Below, in pieces: positions 35,786 to 43,495 of a DNA stretch of 64,000 nt. The notes beneath the pieces were generated by a model. It saw nothing but the letters and a program-made list of their open reading frames with translations, was not told the origin of the DNA and ran no database searches. The DNA lies in the NCBI RefSeq assembly GCF_017873215.1, contig NZ_JAGGKA010000014.1, positions 1-64,000 on the forward strand. Direction: 5' to 3'. The translations under genes and the position numbers were made by a program. Within the stretch, counting starts at the first letter, position 1. Every line of letters begins with the position of its first letter. This DNA comes from Clostridium tetanomorphum. GTDB lineage: Bacteria > Bacillota > Clostridia > Clostridiales > Clostridiaceae.

Positions 35786-35980
35786 ATGGCAAATAGAAAT
35801 AATAGAGTATTAGTTCCAGAAGCTAAGGAAGGATTAAACAGATTTAAAATGGAGTCAGCTAAAGAAGTAGGAGTTAATTTAACAAATGGATATAATGGAA
35901 ATCTTACTTCAAGAGAAGCTGGATCAGTAGGTGGAAATATGGTTAAGAAAATGGTAGAAGCCTACGAAAGAAATCTATAA
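35786..35980 (+). CDS. Alpha/beta-type small acid-soluble spore protein
   Basis: 64-residue SASP that coats spore DNA. Signature is SREAGSVGGNMVKKMVEAYE near the C-terminus, and the germination-protease region is KMESAKEVGV. RBS AAGGAGGAG. SASP genes are normally read by sigma G; I do not claim a box in the 170-bp upstream gap, where only AT-rich sequence is seen. Followed by a strong terminator. Confidence 0.93.
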   Translation: MANRNNRVLVPEAKEGLNRFKMESAKEVGVNLTNGYNGNLTSREAGSVGGNMVKKMVEAYERNL

Positions 35981-35996
35981 GATTAATTAAAACATT

Positions 35997-36026
35997 AAGA
36001 GATTAGCGTGAAGCTAATCTCTTTTT
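35997..36026 (+). terminator. Terminator of the SASP gene
   Basis: AAGAGATTAGC and GCTAATCTCTT pair around GTGAA, followed by TTTTT. Confidence 0.9.
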
Positions 36027-36145
36027 ATGTTTATAATGCTAATATTCATAGATTAAATTAATACAGAAAAAACACATATATTACTATGTTAAATTATATT
36101 AATAATATAATAAGAATTAAATTTTTATTTCAGGGGGATAAAATT

Positions 36146-36442
36146 ATGGAGATGAAAGAGAATTTTACTTCTAGAATAGAAAATATGAGATATATTGAAA
36201 AAGAGGCATTAAAAGAACTTGGAGGAAAAGTTATAATAGGAGAAAATCTTAAAGAAAAATATACTATAGCAAATTATATTAGATTGAAACCTGTTCTTTT
36301 AGCTGGAGATTTTGCAGATTATAATCTTTCTAAAGAAGGAATAGAAATAATTCCGCATAATCAAAAGTTAACTAAGGATAGAATCGATGAAGAAATGCAG
36401 GTATATAGTATATGGTTAGAGTGTTATAGGAAAGCATTGTAA
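36146..36442 (+). CDS. Hypothetical protein, 98 residues
   Basis: Starts MEMKENFTSRIENMRYIEKE behind RBS AGGGGG and includes AGDFADYNLSKEGIEIIPHN. No signal peptide or membrane segment. The sequence looks like a small soluble clostridial orphan; I do not recognise a family. An upstream in-frame extension (36086) has no good site. It lies between spore-related genes, so a spore role is possible but not shown. Confidence 0.5.
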   Translation: MEMKENFTSRIENMRYIEKEALKELGGKVIIGENLKEKYTIANYIRLKPVLLAGDFADYNLSKEGIEIIPHNQKLTKDRIDEEMQVYSIWLECYRKAL

Positions 36443-36472
36443 TTTTATAAAACAAATAATGTTAAACATTAT

Positions 36473-36503
36473 TAAGGTGCCTCAATATATTAAGGCACCT
36501 TAA
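36473..36503. terminator. Hairpin between convergent genes
   Basis: TTAAGGTGCCT and AGGCACCTTAA form a perfect 11-bp stem. No strong T run follows. Confidence 0.5.
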
Positions 36504-36572
36504 GGATATTTAACTTTCAGCATACAATTAGTGTTTCAAAATAAAGTTATAAAATTTCAACTAAGACTTATT

Positions 36573-37028
36573 CTATCTATGATGATACATCCACCACCAG
36601 GGTCTTTGATGATAAAAAGGATAATAATATGGGGAGTAAGGATAGTAATCATATGAATAATCATCTTCAGAATAGCTTTCATAGGAATAATCATCATCAT
36701 AATAGTCGTCATAAGAATAATCATCATCAGGTTTTCTATCATCAGATTCATTTCTATATTTCATGTATTCTTTACAGTAATCATCTTTACAGCAATTGCA
36801 ACTATTTTTTTTGTCTTCTTCCATGTACATTGTATTATAAGGCATTATCCCATACATATACATTAGTGGGCAGCAACACATTGTTTGATAAGGATAAATG
36901 GGCATTATTGGCATATCCTTTTTTTTATCATCATGATGGTGTTTATGTTTACGGAAGTTTAAATCTTCTCCATCTAGTAATTCATCATTAACAATATTTA
37001 ATTTATCCTTTTTTGTTTCAGTGTTCAT
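36573..37028 (-). CDS. Tyr/Asp/His-rich spore-coat-like protein
   Basis: 151 residues, low complexity. The N-terminus has a His-rich patch (RKHKHHHDDKKK), the centre has Met-Pro-Tyr-Cys stretches (QTMCCCPLMYMYG and CNCCKD), and the C-terminus is almost entirely D/Y/S with a PWWWMYHHR tail. This composition resembles coat or exosporium proteins that cross-link through Tyr and Cys. It has no family match that I can name. RBS TGGAGGG on the reverse strand. Confidence 0.6.
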   Translation of the reverse strand: MNTETKKDKLNIVNDELLDGEDLNFRKHKHHHDDKKKDMPIMPIYPYQTMCCCPLMYMYGIMPYNTMYMEEDKKNSCNCCKDDYCKEYMKYRNESDDRKPDDDYSYDDYYDDDYSYESYSEDDYSYDYYPYSPYYYPFYHQRPWWWMYHHR

Positions 37029-37178
37029 TAATAACCCTCCATAAATTTTAATCTAATATAATAATATTATATTAATTGAAATTTGTTACATTTAAAATTA
37101 AATAAAATCTTTATATAAACATATTAATTTAATTTTAGGAAAAACTTATACTGTAGTAAAAATAAAGGAGGATAAATT

Positions 37179-37376
37179 ATGAAGATAAGAGAAGGTGTAA
37201 TTCCAACAACATTAGGAGCCTTAGTTACAGCAACCGCTTTTGCTTTTAGTTTAAAGGATATGAATATGAAAAGGATGAGAAAACAAAATATAACTCCTTT
37301 AGTAGAAACAGCAGTATTAGGATTTGGATTAGCTCATATTGTGCTAGGAGTAATAGATATAATAGAACATAGATGA
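37179..37376 (+). CDS. Small membrane protein, 65 residues
   Basis: Two hydrophobic stretches (about 10-25 and 42-60) separated by a basic loop (MNMKRMRKQN). RBS AAGGAGG, followed by a terminator. Not recognised. Such short basic hairpin membrane proteins are common among clostridial sporulation-phase orphans; function unknown. Confidence 0.6.
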   Translation: MKIREGVIPTTLGALVTATAFAFSLKDMNMKRMRKQNITPLVETAVLGFGLAHIVLGVIDIIEHR

Positions 37377-37402
37377 AGAGTCTTTAAAAAGGCTCTTTCT
37401 TA
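37376..37402 (+). terminator. Terminator of the 65-residue gene
   Basis: AAGAGTCTT and AAGGCTCTT pair around TAAA with T-rich tail. Confidence 0.7.
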
Positions 37403-37499
37403 TTTTGAAAATTTATATAATATTAAAAAGCATAATGTTGAAATGTTGCACTATTTGTAATATAATAAAAATTAAAAATAGTATAAAGGGGTTTAAAAT

Positions 37500-37733
37500 A
37501 TGGAAGGAATTATAGTATGTTTTATAGGGGATTATGCTATTTGTAAAAATGAAGAATCTGGAGAAGTATTTAATGTAAGTAAAAATAGCATTAAAAGATG
37601 CCATGTAGGAGATATTATTATTAATAAAGAGGAAATTTGGATAAAAAAAAAGAAAGAAAAAGCTAATAAGAAAAATTCAAAATTTGAAGATTGCTATATA
37701 TGTGATGATATAGTAATTGAAATAAATAAGTAA
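37500..37733 (+). CDS. Hypothetical protein, 77 residues
   Basis: Soluble, Lys-rich small protein, starting MEGIIVCFIGDYAICKNEES. It reads like a small beta-barrel (VGDIIINKEEIWIKK) with a Lys-rich middle and Cys-pair CYICDD near the end. No family recognised. A GGGG stretch before the ATG could serve as RBS. Confidence 0.5.
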   Translation: MEGIIVCFIGDYAICKNEESGEVFNVSKNSIKRCHVGDIIINKEEIWIKKKKEKANKKNSKFEDCYICDDIVIEINK

Positions 37734-37831
37734 AATGTAATTTTATTTTTAAACACTTAATAATTAGTAATCCTAAATTTTTATCATAAATACATATTTT
37801 TGTGAATATATAAAATTGGGGGTGTTTAAAA

Positions 37832-38014
37832 ATGAAATTAGAGATTAAAACATTAAATGGAAATGAAATCCATAAAATCAATTTAGAACAATTTAAAAAA
37901 TTTGAGGAATGGTATAATGATACAAATAGTAGAAATATTTTTACTTATTGGAAAGACGGATATACTTGGCATATAATAAAACCTCAAATTAAAGATGTGA
38001 AATATATAAAATAA
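37832..38014 (+). CDS. Hypothetical protein, 60 residues
   Basis: Starts MKLEIKTLNGNEIHKINLEQ, ends with DVKYIK, no Cys and no membrane segment. RBS GGGGGTG. Compact basic protein of unknown role, unlike its neighbours. Confidence 0.5.
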   Translation: MKLEIKTLNGNEIHKINLEQFKKFEEWYNDTNSRNIFTYWKDGYTWHIIKPQIKDVKYIK

Positions 38015-38030
38015 TGAAGTTATAGAATAA

Positions 38031-38076
38031 TACCTCTTTCTATGGAGAAAATAATCCTAGAAAGGGGTGCTTTATT
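38031..38076 (+). terminator. Terminator-like hairpin
   Basis: TACCTCTTTCTA pairs with TAGAAAGGGGTG (wobbles) and is followed by TTTATTTTG. Confidence 0.55.
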
Positions 38077-38184
38077 TTGTTTAAAAGGAATATAATACTT
38101 TAAACAAAGTTTAGATGAACTTATATAGAGGAGAGTAGTTAAGAAATAAAAGGTGAAAATAAATTTATAAGGGAGTGAAAAGAG

Positions 38185-38334
38185 ATGGTAAAGAAAAATC
38201 AGAAACTTCCTCATGCACAAGCTTTTAAAAAGGCTAAAAAGATGATGGATAATGATAAAGATCTTTCTAATGTAATTCAAGAAACTTCATTAAATCATAG
38301 TGATATACTTAAAATAAAAAATGAAAATAGATAA
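38185..38334 (+). CDS. Small Lys-rich hypothetical protein, 49 residues
   Basis: Frame from ATG behind RBS GGGAGTG, reading MVKKNQKLPHAQAFKKAKKM and ending in KNENR. Very basic and probably helical. Possibly DNA-binding or spore-associated; no family known to me. Confidence 0.4.
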   Translation: MVKKNQKLPHAQAFKKAKKMMDNDKDLSNVIQETSLNHSDILKIKNENR

Positions 38335-38470
38335 TAAGGATTGTATTTTATATATAATATACAAAATATTAATAAAATCATATACTATAATAAATAAATT
38401 ATTAGTAAAATACTAATAAGATTTTATTTGATGTAATGGATACTTTAATATTTTATAAGGAGTGTTGGGT

Positions 38471-38749
38471 TTGAGTATACAAATATACCAAAACCTGAAT
38501 TTTAAAGTATATAAAGTAGGTAATGAATTTATTATCCATAATACAAAGAAAAAGTTTAGGAATGGGCATACTCATGTTCACAAGTATAAAATCTGTATGA
38601 TTATGATAAAGCTTATCAAACATAAAGAATTACCTAAAAATCATAATAAGTATTTTTTAGAGAGTCTTATAAGAATTAGTGATGATAAAGATTATATAAA
38701 AAAAATAGAAGATATATATTCAAAGAAAAAATCTCAGGTAAATTCCTGA
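38471..38749 (+). CDS. Hypothetical protein, 92 residues
   Basis: TTG 38471 lies 8 bases after RBS AAGGAG. Starts LSIQIYQNLNFKVYKVGNEF and includes TKKKFRNGHTHVHKYKIC, ending in KKKSQVNS. The His-rich block could bind metal or be structural. The stop codon lies inside the following terminator hairpin. No family recognised. Confidence 0.5.
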   Translation: MSIQIYQNLNFKVYKVGNEFIIHNTKKKFRNGHTHVHKYKICMIMIKLIKHKELPKNHNKYFLESLIRISDDKDYIKKIEDIYSKKKSQVNS

Positions 38750-38758
38750 GATTTTTTC
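38726..38758 (+). terminator. Terminator overlapping the gene end
   Basis: AAAAATCTCAGG and CCTGAGATTTTTT form a long stem around TAAATT. The coding stop TGA (38747-38749) is in the 3' arm. Confidence 0.9.
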
Positions 38759-38868
38759 TTTGAATATAATTTACATAAAAAAAATTATGTAAATTAATAA
38801 AAATGTAAACTGTAACACTATGAATAAATTATGAATAAAATAATAAAAAAGATTTTGGAGGATTAAAA

Positions 38869-40017
38869 GTGAAAATTAATAACAGATTAAATAACATTCC
38901 TGAATTTGAATTAGGTAAAACTAATAAAATAAAAACAGAAATAATAAAAGATAAGAAAGATATTATTAATTTAACTGTGGGAGATCCAGAGTTACCAGTA
39001 GATAAAAGTATATTGGAAGGAATGATAGAAAGTTTTTATAAAAAAGGGTTTAATAATTATCCTCCTTATGATGGAATAATTGAACTTAAACACGGAATAA
39101 TAGACTATTACAAAGATATATTTGGAGTAAAATTGAAAGAGGATGAAGTACTTATACTTATTGGATCAAAAGAAGGAATAAGTAATTTAATACCAGCAGT
39201 ATGTGATTTAGGAGAGTACGTTATAATTCCTAAACCTTCTTATCCAGTTTATGAAGGCAGCAGTAAATTGTGGGGAGTTGTGCCTTATAAATTAACATTA
39301 AAAGAGAAAGATGGATATCTTCCTGATATTAAATTAATTCCTAAGGAGATTGTGCTGAAAAGTAAACTGTTTATTATTAATTATCCCAATAATCCAACAG
39401 GTGCTATTGCAAATAAAGATTTTTATAAAGATATAGTTGAATTTTGTTATAAAAATAATATTGTGTTATGCAATGATGGTGCATATAATGAAATAATTAG
39501 AACAAAAGATAACCCCTTAAGTTTATTACAATTTGATTATGAAAAAAAATGTATAGAATTTGGAACTTTTTCTAAGATATATAATATGACTGGATTTAGA
39601 ATAGCGTATGCGGTAGGAAATAGTGAAGTACTAAAAGCCATGCTTAAGATAAAGATGAATATGGATTCAGGACAATTTATACCTATACAGATGGCAGCCT
39701 TAAATGCTATTAAGTTGGGAAGAGAGTATATAAATTCTACAAGAGAAGTGTATATTGAAAGAATTAATATAGCAGAAAATTTGTTAAGAAAACATAATAT
39801 AAGTTTTTTTAAGAATGAAGGTACTTTTTATATATGGTGTAAAGTACCCAAGGATTATACTACAGATGAATTTTGTGATGAACTTTTAAAAAAGTCTGGA
39901 ATAATGGTTACTCCTGGCTATATTTTTGGAAATCTGTTTTATGGATATTTTAGGATAGCTCTAACAAAAGATAAAAGTGTAATAGAAAATGCGCTAAATA
40001 AGTTAAATATATATTGA
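38869..40017 (+). CDS. Class I/II pyridoxal-phosphate aminotransferase
   Basis: 382 residues, fold type I. PLP lysine in GTFSKIYNMTGFRIAYAVG, plus NYPNNPTGAI and the nucleotide-site LTVGDPELPVD. Resembles LL-diaminopimelate/aspartate-type aminotransferases, but substrate cannot be set from sequence. GTG start behind TTGGAGG. No amino-acid pathway genes are adjacent. Confidence 0.8.
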   Translation: MKINNRLNNIPEFELGKTNKIKTEIIKDKKDIINLTVGDPELPVDKSILEGMIESFYKKGFNNYPPYDGIIELKHGIIDYYKDIFGVKLKEDEVLILIGSKEGISNLIPAVCDLGEYVIIPKPSYPVYEGSSKLWGVVPYKLTLKEKDGYLPDIKLIPKEIVLKSKLFIINYPNNPTGAIANKDFYKDIVEFCYKNNIVLCNDGAYNEIIRTKDNPLSLLQFDYEKKCIEFGTFSKIYNMTGFRIAYAVGNSEVLKAMLKIKMNMDSGQFIPIQMAALNAIKLGREYINSTREVYIERINIAENLLRKHNISFFKNEGTFYIWCKVPKDYTTDEFCDELLKKSGIMVTPGYIFGNLFYGYFRIALTKDKSVIENALNKLNIY

Positions 40018-40037
40018 ACAAAAAGAGATATAATATG

Positions 40038-40115
40038 TTTACATTTATATTTTTGTGATATAATTCAAATTATAGAGTAAATCAGAGCATATTTTGTGAT
40101 ATTGCAAAATATGCT
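40038..40115 (+). promoter_or_regulatory. Promoter and leader hairpin of the yloC-priA run
   Basis: TTTACA, 15 bases, TATAAT with an extended TG (40038-40064). About 21 bases downstream AGCATATTTTG and CAAAATATGCT form a perfect 11-bp hairpin (40086-40115) without a T run. It may be an operator or an mRNA stability element. Confidence 0.5.
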
Positions 40116-40186
40116 TGAATTTATTGTAGATATATATGTATAATTAGTATATGTTAAGCAAGTGGAAATGGAAGGATGAATTAATT

Positions 40187-41065
40187 ATGATTAAAAGTAT
40201 GACTGGCTTTGGGAGGGCAACCTTTGAGGATAGTAGTAGAAGTTTTGTTGTAGAAATTAAAAGCGTAAATCATAGGTATTGTGATATAAATATTAAAATG
40301 CCTAAAAGTTTAATTTCACTGGAAGATAAAATAAGGGCTACTATACAAAGAAAAATAAATAGGGGAAAAGTAGATGTATTCATTACTTTAAACACATATG
40401 ATAAAAAAGATGTAAAGACTTTTCTAAATAAGTCTTTAGCAGATGATTATTTAGAATGTTTAAATGAAATAAAAGAAAGATATGATGTAGTAGATGACAT
40501 TTCTGTTTCACTTATTGCAAAATTTCCTGAGATTATAACTTTAAAACAACAGGAAGAAGATCTGGAAGAACTTTTAAATAGTCTTTCTAGACCTTTAGAA
40601 GAAGCAGTAGAATTATTAGTAGCCATGAGGGAAAGAGAAGGGTTTAAGCTTGGAGAAAATATTTTAGAAAAATGCAATAATATCAAGCATATAGTAAATG
40701 AAATTGAAAAAAGGTCTTCAATAGTTCCTGTGATTTATAAAGAAAAATTAACCTCAAGGATTAAAGAACTTTTAGAAGATAGTCAAATAGATGAAAGTAG
40801 AATTGCTATGGAAGTAGCTATACTTGCGGATAAAGCTTGTATTGATGAAGAATTAGTAAGACTTAATAGTCATATAATACAGATGAAAGAAACCCTAAAT
40901 TTAAATGAACCTATAGGAAGAAAGTTAGACTTTATAGTTCAAGAAATGAATAGAGAAGCTAACACTATTGCTTCAAAAGCTAATGATTTAGATATTACTA
41001 ACTTAGCTTTAAATATAAAAAATGAAATTGAAAAAATAAGAGAACAAATTCAAAATGTTGAATAA
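40187..41065 (+). CDS. yicC: YicC/YloC family endoribonuclease
   Basis: 292 residues, the family length. N-terminal MIKSMTGFGRATFEDSSRSF and VVEIKSVNHRYCDINIKMP are conserved, as is the C-terminal GRKLDFIVQEMNREANTIASKANDL. YicC is a stress-linked endoribonuclease in E. coli. ATG 40187 is chosen because GAAGGA lies upstream; an ORF from 40151 would add an unconserved extension. First gene of a conserved block. Confidence 0.93.
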   Translation: MIKSMTGFGRATFEDSSRSFVVEIKSVNHRYCDINIKMPKSLISLEDKIRATIQRKINRGKVDVFITLNTYDKKDVKTFLNKSLADDYLECLNEIKERYDVVDDISVSLIAKFPEIITLKQQEEDLEELLNSLSRPLEEAVELLVAMREREGFKLGENILEKCNNIKHIVNEIEKRSSIVPVIYKEKLTSRIKELLEDSQIDESRIAMEVAILADKACIDEELVRLNSHIIQMKETLNLNEPIGRKLDFIVQEMNREANTIASKANDLDITNLALNIKNEIEKIREQIQNVE

Positions 41066-41080
41066 AGCGGGAGGAATTCA

Positions 41081-41353
41081 ATGGGTATCAAATTAATTAA
41101 TATCGGTTTTGGAAACATAGTTTCAGCAAATAGACTTATTGCTATAGTAAGTCCTGAATCAGCACCAATAAAAAGAATAATTCAGGAAGCAAGAGATAGG
41201 GGAATGCTTATTGATGCTACATATGGAAGAAGAACAAGAGCTGTTATTATTACAGATAGTGATCATGTAATTTTATCAGCTGTACAGCCAGAAACTGTGG
41301 CTCATAGATTATCTTCCAAGGAAGATGATGATATAGAAGAGGTTGAGGAATAA
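41081..41353 (+). CDS. remA: RemA family extracellular matrix regulator
   Basis: 90 residues. Typical [20 protein letters not shown] and [20 protein letters not shown]. In Bacillus it is a DNA-binding activator of biofilm matrix genes and acts as a ring. Between yicC and gmk as in other Firmicutes. The stop overlaps the gmk start by one base (TAATG). Confidence 0.93.
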   Translation: MGIKLINIGFGNIVSANRLIAIVSPESAPIKRIIQEARDRGMLIDATYGRRTRAVIITDSDHVILSAVQPETVAHRLSSKEDDDIEEVEE

Positions 41354-41982
41354 TGAATAAAAAAGGATTACTTATTGTGATTTCGGGACCATCAGGTACT
41401 GGAAAAGGAACAGTATGTAAGGCATTATTAGAGGAAAACGATTTTTGGATTTCTGTATCTGCAACTACAAGGACTCCTAGAAAAGGTGAAGTAGATGGAG
41501 TAAATTATTTTTTTCTTGAAAAGGAAGAATTCTTAAGAAGAATAGATTTAGAAGATTTTCTAGAATATGCTGAAGTCTATGGTAATTATTATGGTACACC
41601 AAGATCTAATGTCCTCAAGAAGTTAGAGGAAGGACGAGATGTAATACTAGAAATTGATATACAAGGAGCTTTAAAAGTTAAAGAGAACTATCCTGATGGT
41701 GTCTTTATTTTTATTCTTCCACCTTCTATGGAAGAATTAAAGAAAAGAATTACTAATAGAGGAACTGAAACAGAGGAATCCTTAATGACAAGATTTAAAT
41801 CAGCTTATAAAGAAATTAATTATGTGTCAAAATATAATTATGCTGTAGTTAATGATACAGTTTCAGAGGCAGTAAGAAAAATAGAATGTATCATAGCAGC
41901 AGAAAAATGCAGAGTTGATAGAATAAAAGATGCTATATTTGATTCTAAGGAGGGATTGATACATGAACAACTCTATGATTAG
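41353..41982 (+). CDS. gmk: Guanylate kinase
   Basis: 209 residues. P-loop SGPSGTGKGT, followed by SVSATTRTPRKGEVDGVNYF and the GMP-binding YGNYYGTP, ILEIDIQGAL. Phosphorylates GMP to GDP. Coupled to remA by TAATG and overlaps rpoZ by 20 bases. Confidence 0.97.
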   Translation: MNKKGLLIVISGPSGTGKGTVCKALLEENDFWISVSATTRTPRKGEVDGVNYFFLEKEEFLRRIDLEDFLEYAEVYGNYYGTPRSNVLKKLEEGRDVILEIDIQGALKVKENYPDGVFIFILPPSMEELKKRITNRGTETEESLMTRFKSAYKEINYVSKYNYAVVNDTVSEAVRKIECIIAAEKCRVDRIKDAIFDSKEGLIHEQLYD

Positions 41983-42181
41983 TCCATCAATTGTGGATTT
42001 ATTAGAAAAGGTAGATAACAGATATTCTTTAGTAGTAGTAACTTCTAAAAGAGCAAGACAAATTATTGATGGGGAAAAACCATTGATAGATACAAATTTA
42101 ACCAAACCTTTAACTGTAGCCATAAATGAAATAGATACAGGTGTTATAACTTTTGAAACACTTAAAGAAGGTATTAAATAA
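41963..42181 (+). CDS. rpoZ: RNA polymerase omega subunit
   Basis: 72 residues, the short omega of Firmicutes. Shows MNNSMISPSIVDLLEKVDN and the conserved SLVVVTSKRARQI then KPLTVAINEID. Aids RNA polymerase assembly. Its RBS AAGGAGG is within the end of gmk. Confidence 0.95.
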   Translation: MNNSMISPSIVDLLEKVDNRYSLVVVTSKRARQIIDGEKPLIDTNLTKPLTVAINEIDTGVITFETLKEGIK

Positions 42182-42183
42182 TT

Positions 42184-43377
42184 ATGGATTATAAAAAAAC
42201 TGTTGTTATAGGAGTAACTGGAGGAGTAGCAGTTTATAAAGCATTAGATGTAATTAGCAAGCTTAGAAAAAACAATGTTGATGTTCATGTTATAATGACA
42301 AAGTCTGCTTGTGAATTTGTGAATCCTTTAAGTTTTCAAAGTCTTAGTCAAAACATGGTCATTACAGATATGTTTGCAGAACCTAAGCATTGGGAAATAC
42401 AGCATATATCTCTAGCTAAAAAAGCAGATTTAATGCTGATAGTTCCTGCCACTGCTAATATTATAGGAAAAGTATCTAATGGTATAGCAGATGATATGCT
42501 TAGTACTACTATTATGGCTACTAAAGCACCAGTAGTTTTTGCATCAGCAATGAACACAAATATGTATACTAACCCTATAGTTCAGGGAAATATAAATAAA
42601 TTAAAAGAGTATGGATATAAATTTATAGAACCTGAAGAAGGTAGATTAGCTTGTGGAGATACAGGTAAAGGAAAACTTGCTGACACTGAATTGATTTCAG
42701 AGATAGTTTTAAGTATGTTATATCCTATAAAAGACTTACAAGGTAAGAAAGTATTGGTAACGGCAGGTCCTACTATAGCGCCTATGGATCCAGTAAGATA
42801 TATAACAAATAAGTCTACAGGGAAAATGGGATATGCTATTGCAGAAGAAGCAAGAGATAGAGGGGCTGAAGTCACATTAATATCAGGACCTACAAGCCTA
42901 AAGGAACCTTTTGGTATGAATGTTATACATGTAAAGACTAATGAAGAAATGTTAAATGAAGTTTTAAATAATTTTAAACAGCAGCATATTATTGTAAAAG
43001 CTGCAGCAGTTGCAGATTATAAACCTAAGGAATATTCAACAAAGAAGATTAAAAAATCTTCAAATGATTTTATCTTAGAGCTAGAAAAAGATAGAGATAT
43101 TTTAAAAACTCTAGGTGAGATTAAGGAAGATCAGATACTTATAGGGTTTGCAGCGGAAAGCAATGATTTAATAGAAAATGCTCAGATTAAACTTCAGAAA
43201 AAAAATTTAGACTACATAGTTGCAAATGATATTACTGGTGATGGAATAGGCTTTGCATCAGAAGAGAATAGGGTAACTATACTTTGTAAAGATGGTAGAA
43301 AGATTCCTGTAGATAAGATGAGTAAAAGGAAACTTGCCTGTGAAATATTTAATCTTGTTAATGAGGAAATAAAGTAG
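42184..43377 (+). CDS. coaBC: Bifunctional phosphopantothenoylcysteine decarboxylase/synthetase
   Basis: 397 residues. The flavoprotein CoaC half (about 1-180) has the catalytic HISLAKKADL and SAMNTNMYTNP. The CoaB half (about 185-397) has KVLVTAGPTIAPMDPVRYITN, STGKMGYA and VKAAAVADYKP. Coenzyme A synthesis, steps two and three after pantothenate kinase. Sits between rpoZ and priA. Confidence 0.96.
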   Translation: MDYKKTVVIGVTGGVAVYKALDVISKLRKNNVDVHVIMTKSACEFVNPLSFQSLSQNMVITDMFAEPKHWEIQHISLAKKADLMLIVPATANIIGKVSNGIADDMLSTTIMATKAPVVFASAMNTNMYTNPIVQGNINKLKEYGYKFIEPEEGRLACGDTGKGKLADTELISEIVLSMLYPIKDLQGKKVLVTAGPTIAPMDPVRYITNKSTGKMGYAIAEEARDRGAEVTLISGPTSLKEPFGMNVIHVKTNEEMLNEVLNNFKQQHIIVKAAAVADYKPKEYSTKKIKKSSNDFILELEKDRDILKTLGEIKEDQILIGFAAESNDLIENAQIKLQKKNLDYIVANDITGDGIGFASEENRVTILCKDGRKIPVDKMSKRKLACEIFNLVNEEIK

Positions 43378-43415
43378 AACTAAAGGAATAGATTTTAAAT
43401 TTAATTATTATATTT

Positions 43416-43463
43416 AAAAGGGGCATGTATTCGCAAAGTAATTTTGTGGAAGGCCTCTTTTAT
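43416..43463 (+). terminator. Terminator after coaBC
   Basis: AAAAGGGGC and GGCCTCTTTTA pair, with an inner CGCAAA/TTTGTG extension, followed by TTTAG. It separates coaBC from priA. Confidence 0.6.
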
Positions 43464-43495
43464 TTAGTCCATATTAGGAGTTAAAGGGTGATTAG

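Noticed and set aside
36629-36991. 120-residue forward frame opposite the coat-like gene
   Set aside because: Low-complexity reverse complement of the Tyr/Asp-rich gene (His/Asn runs). The reverse frame has the RBS and start.
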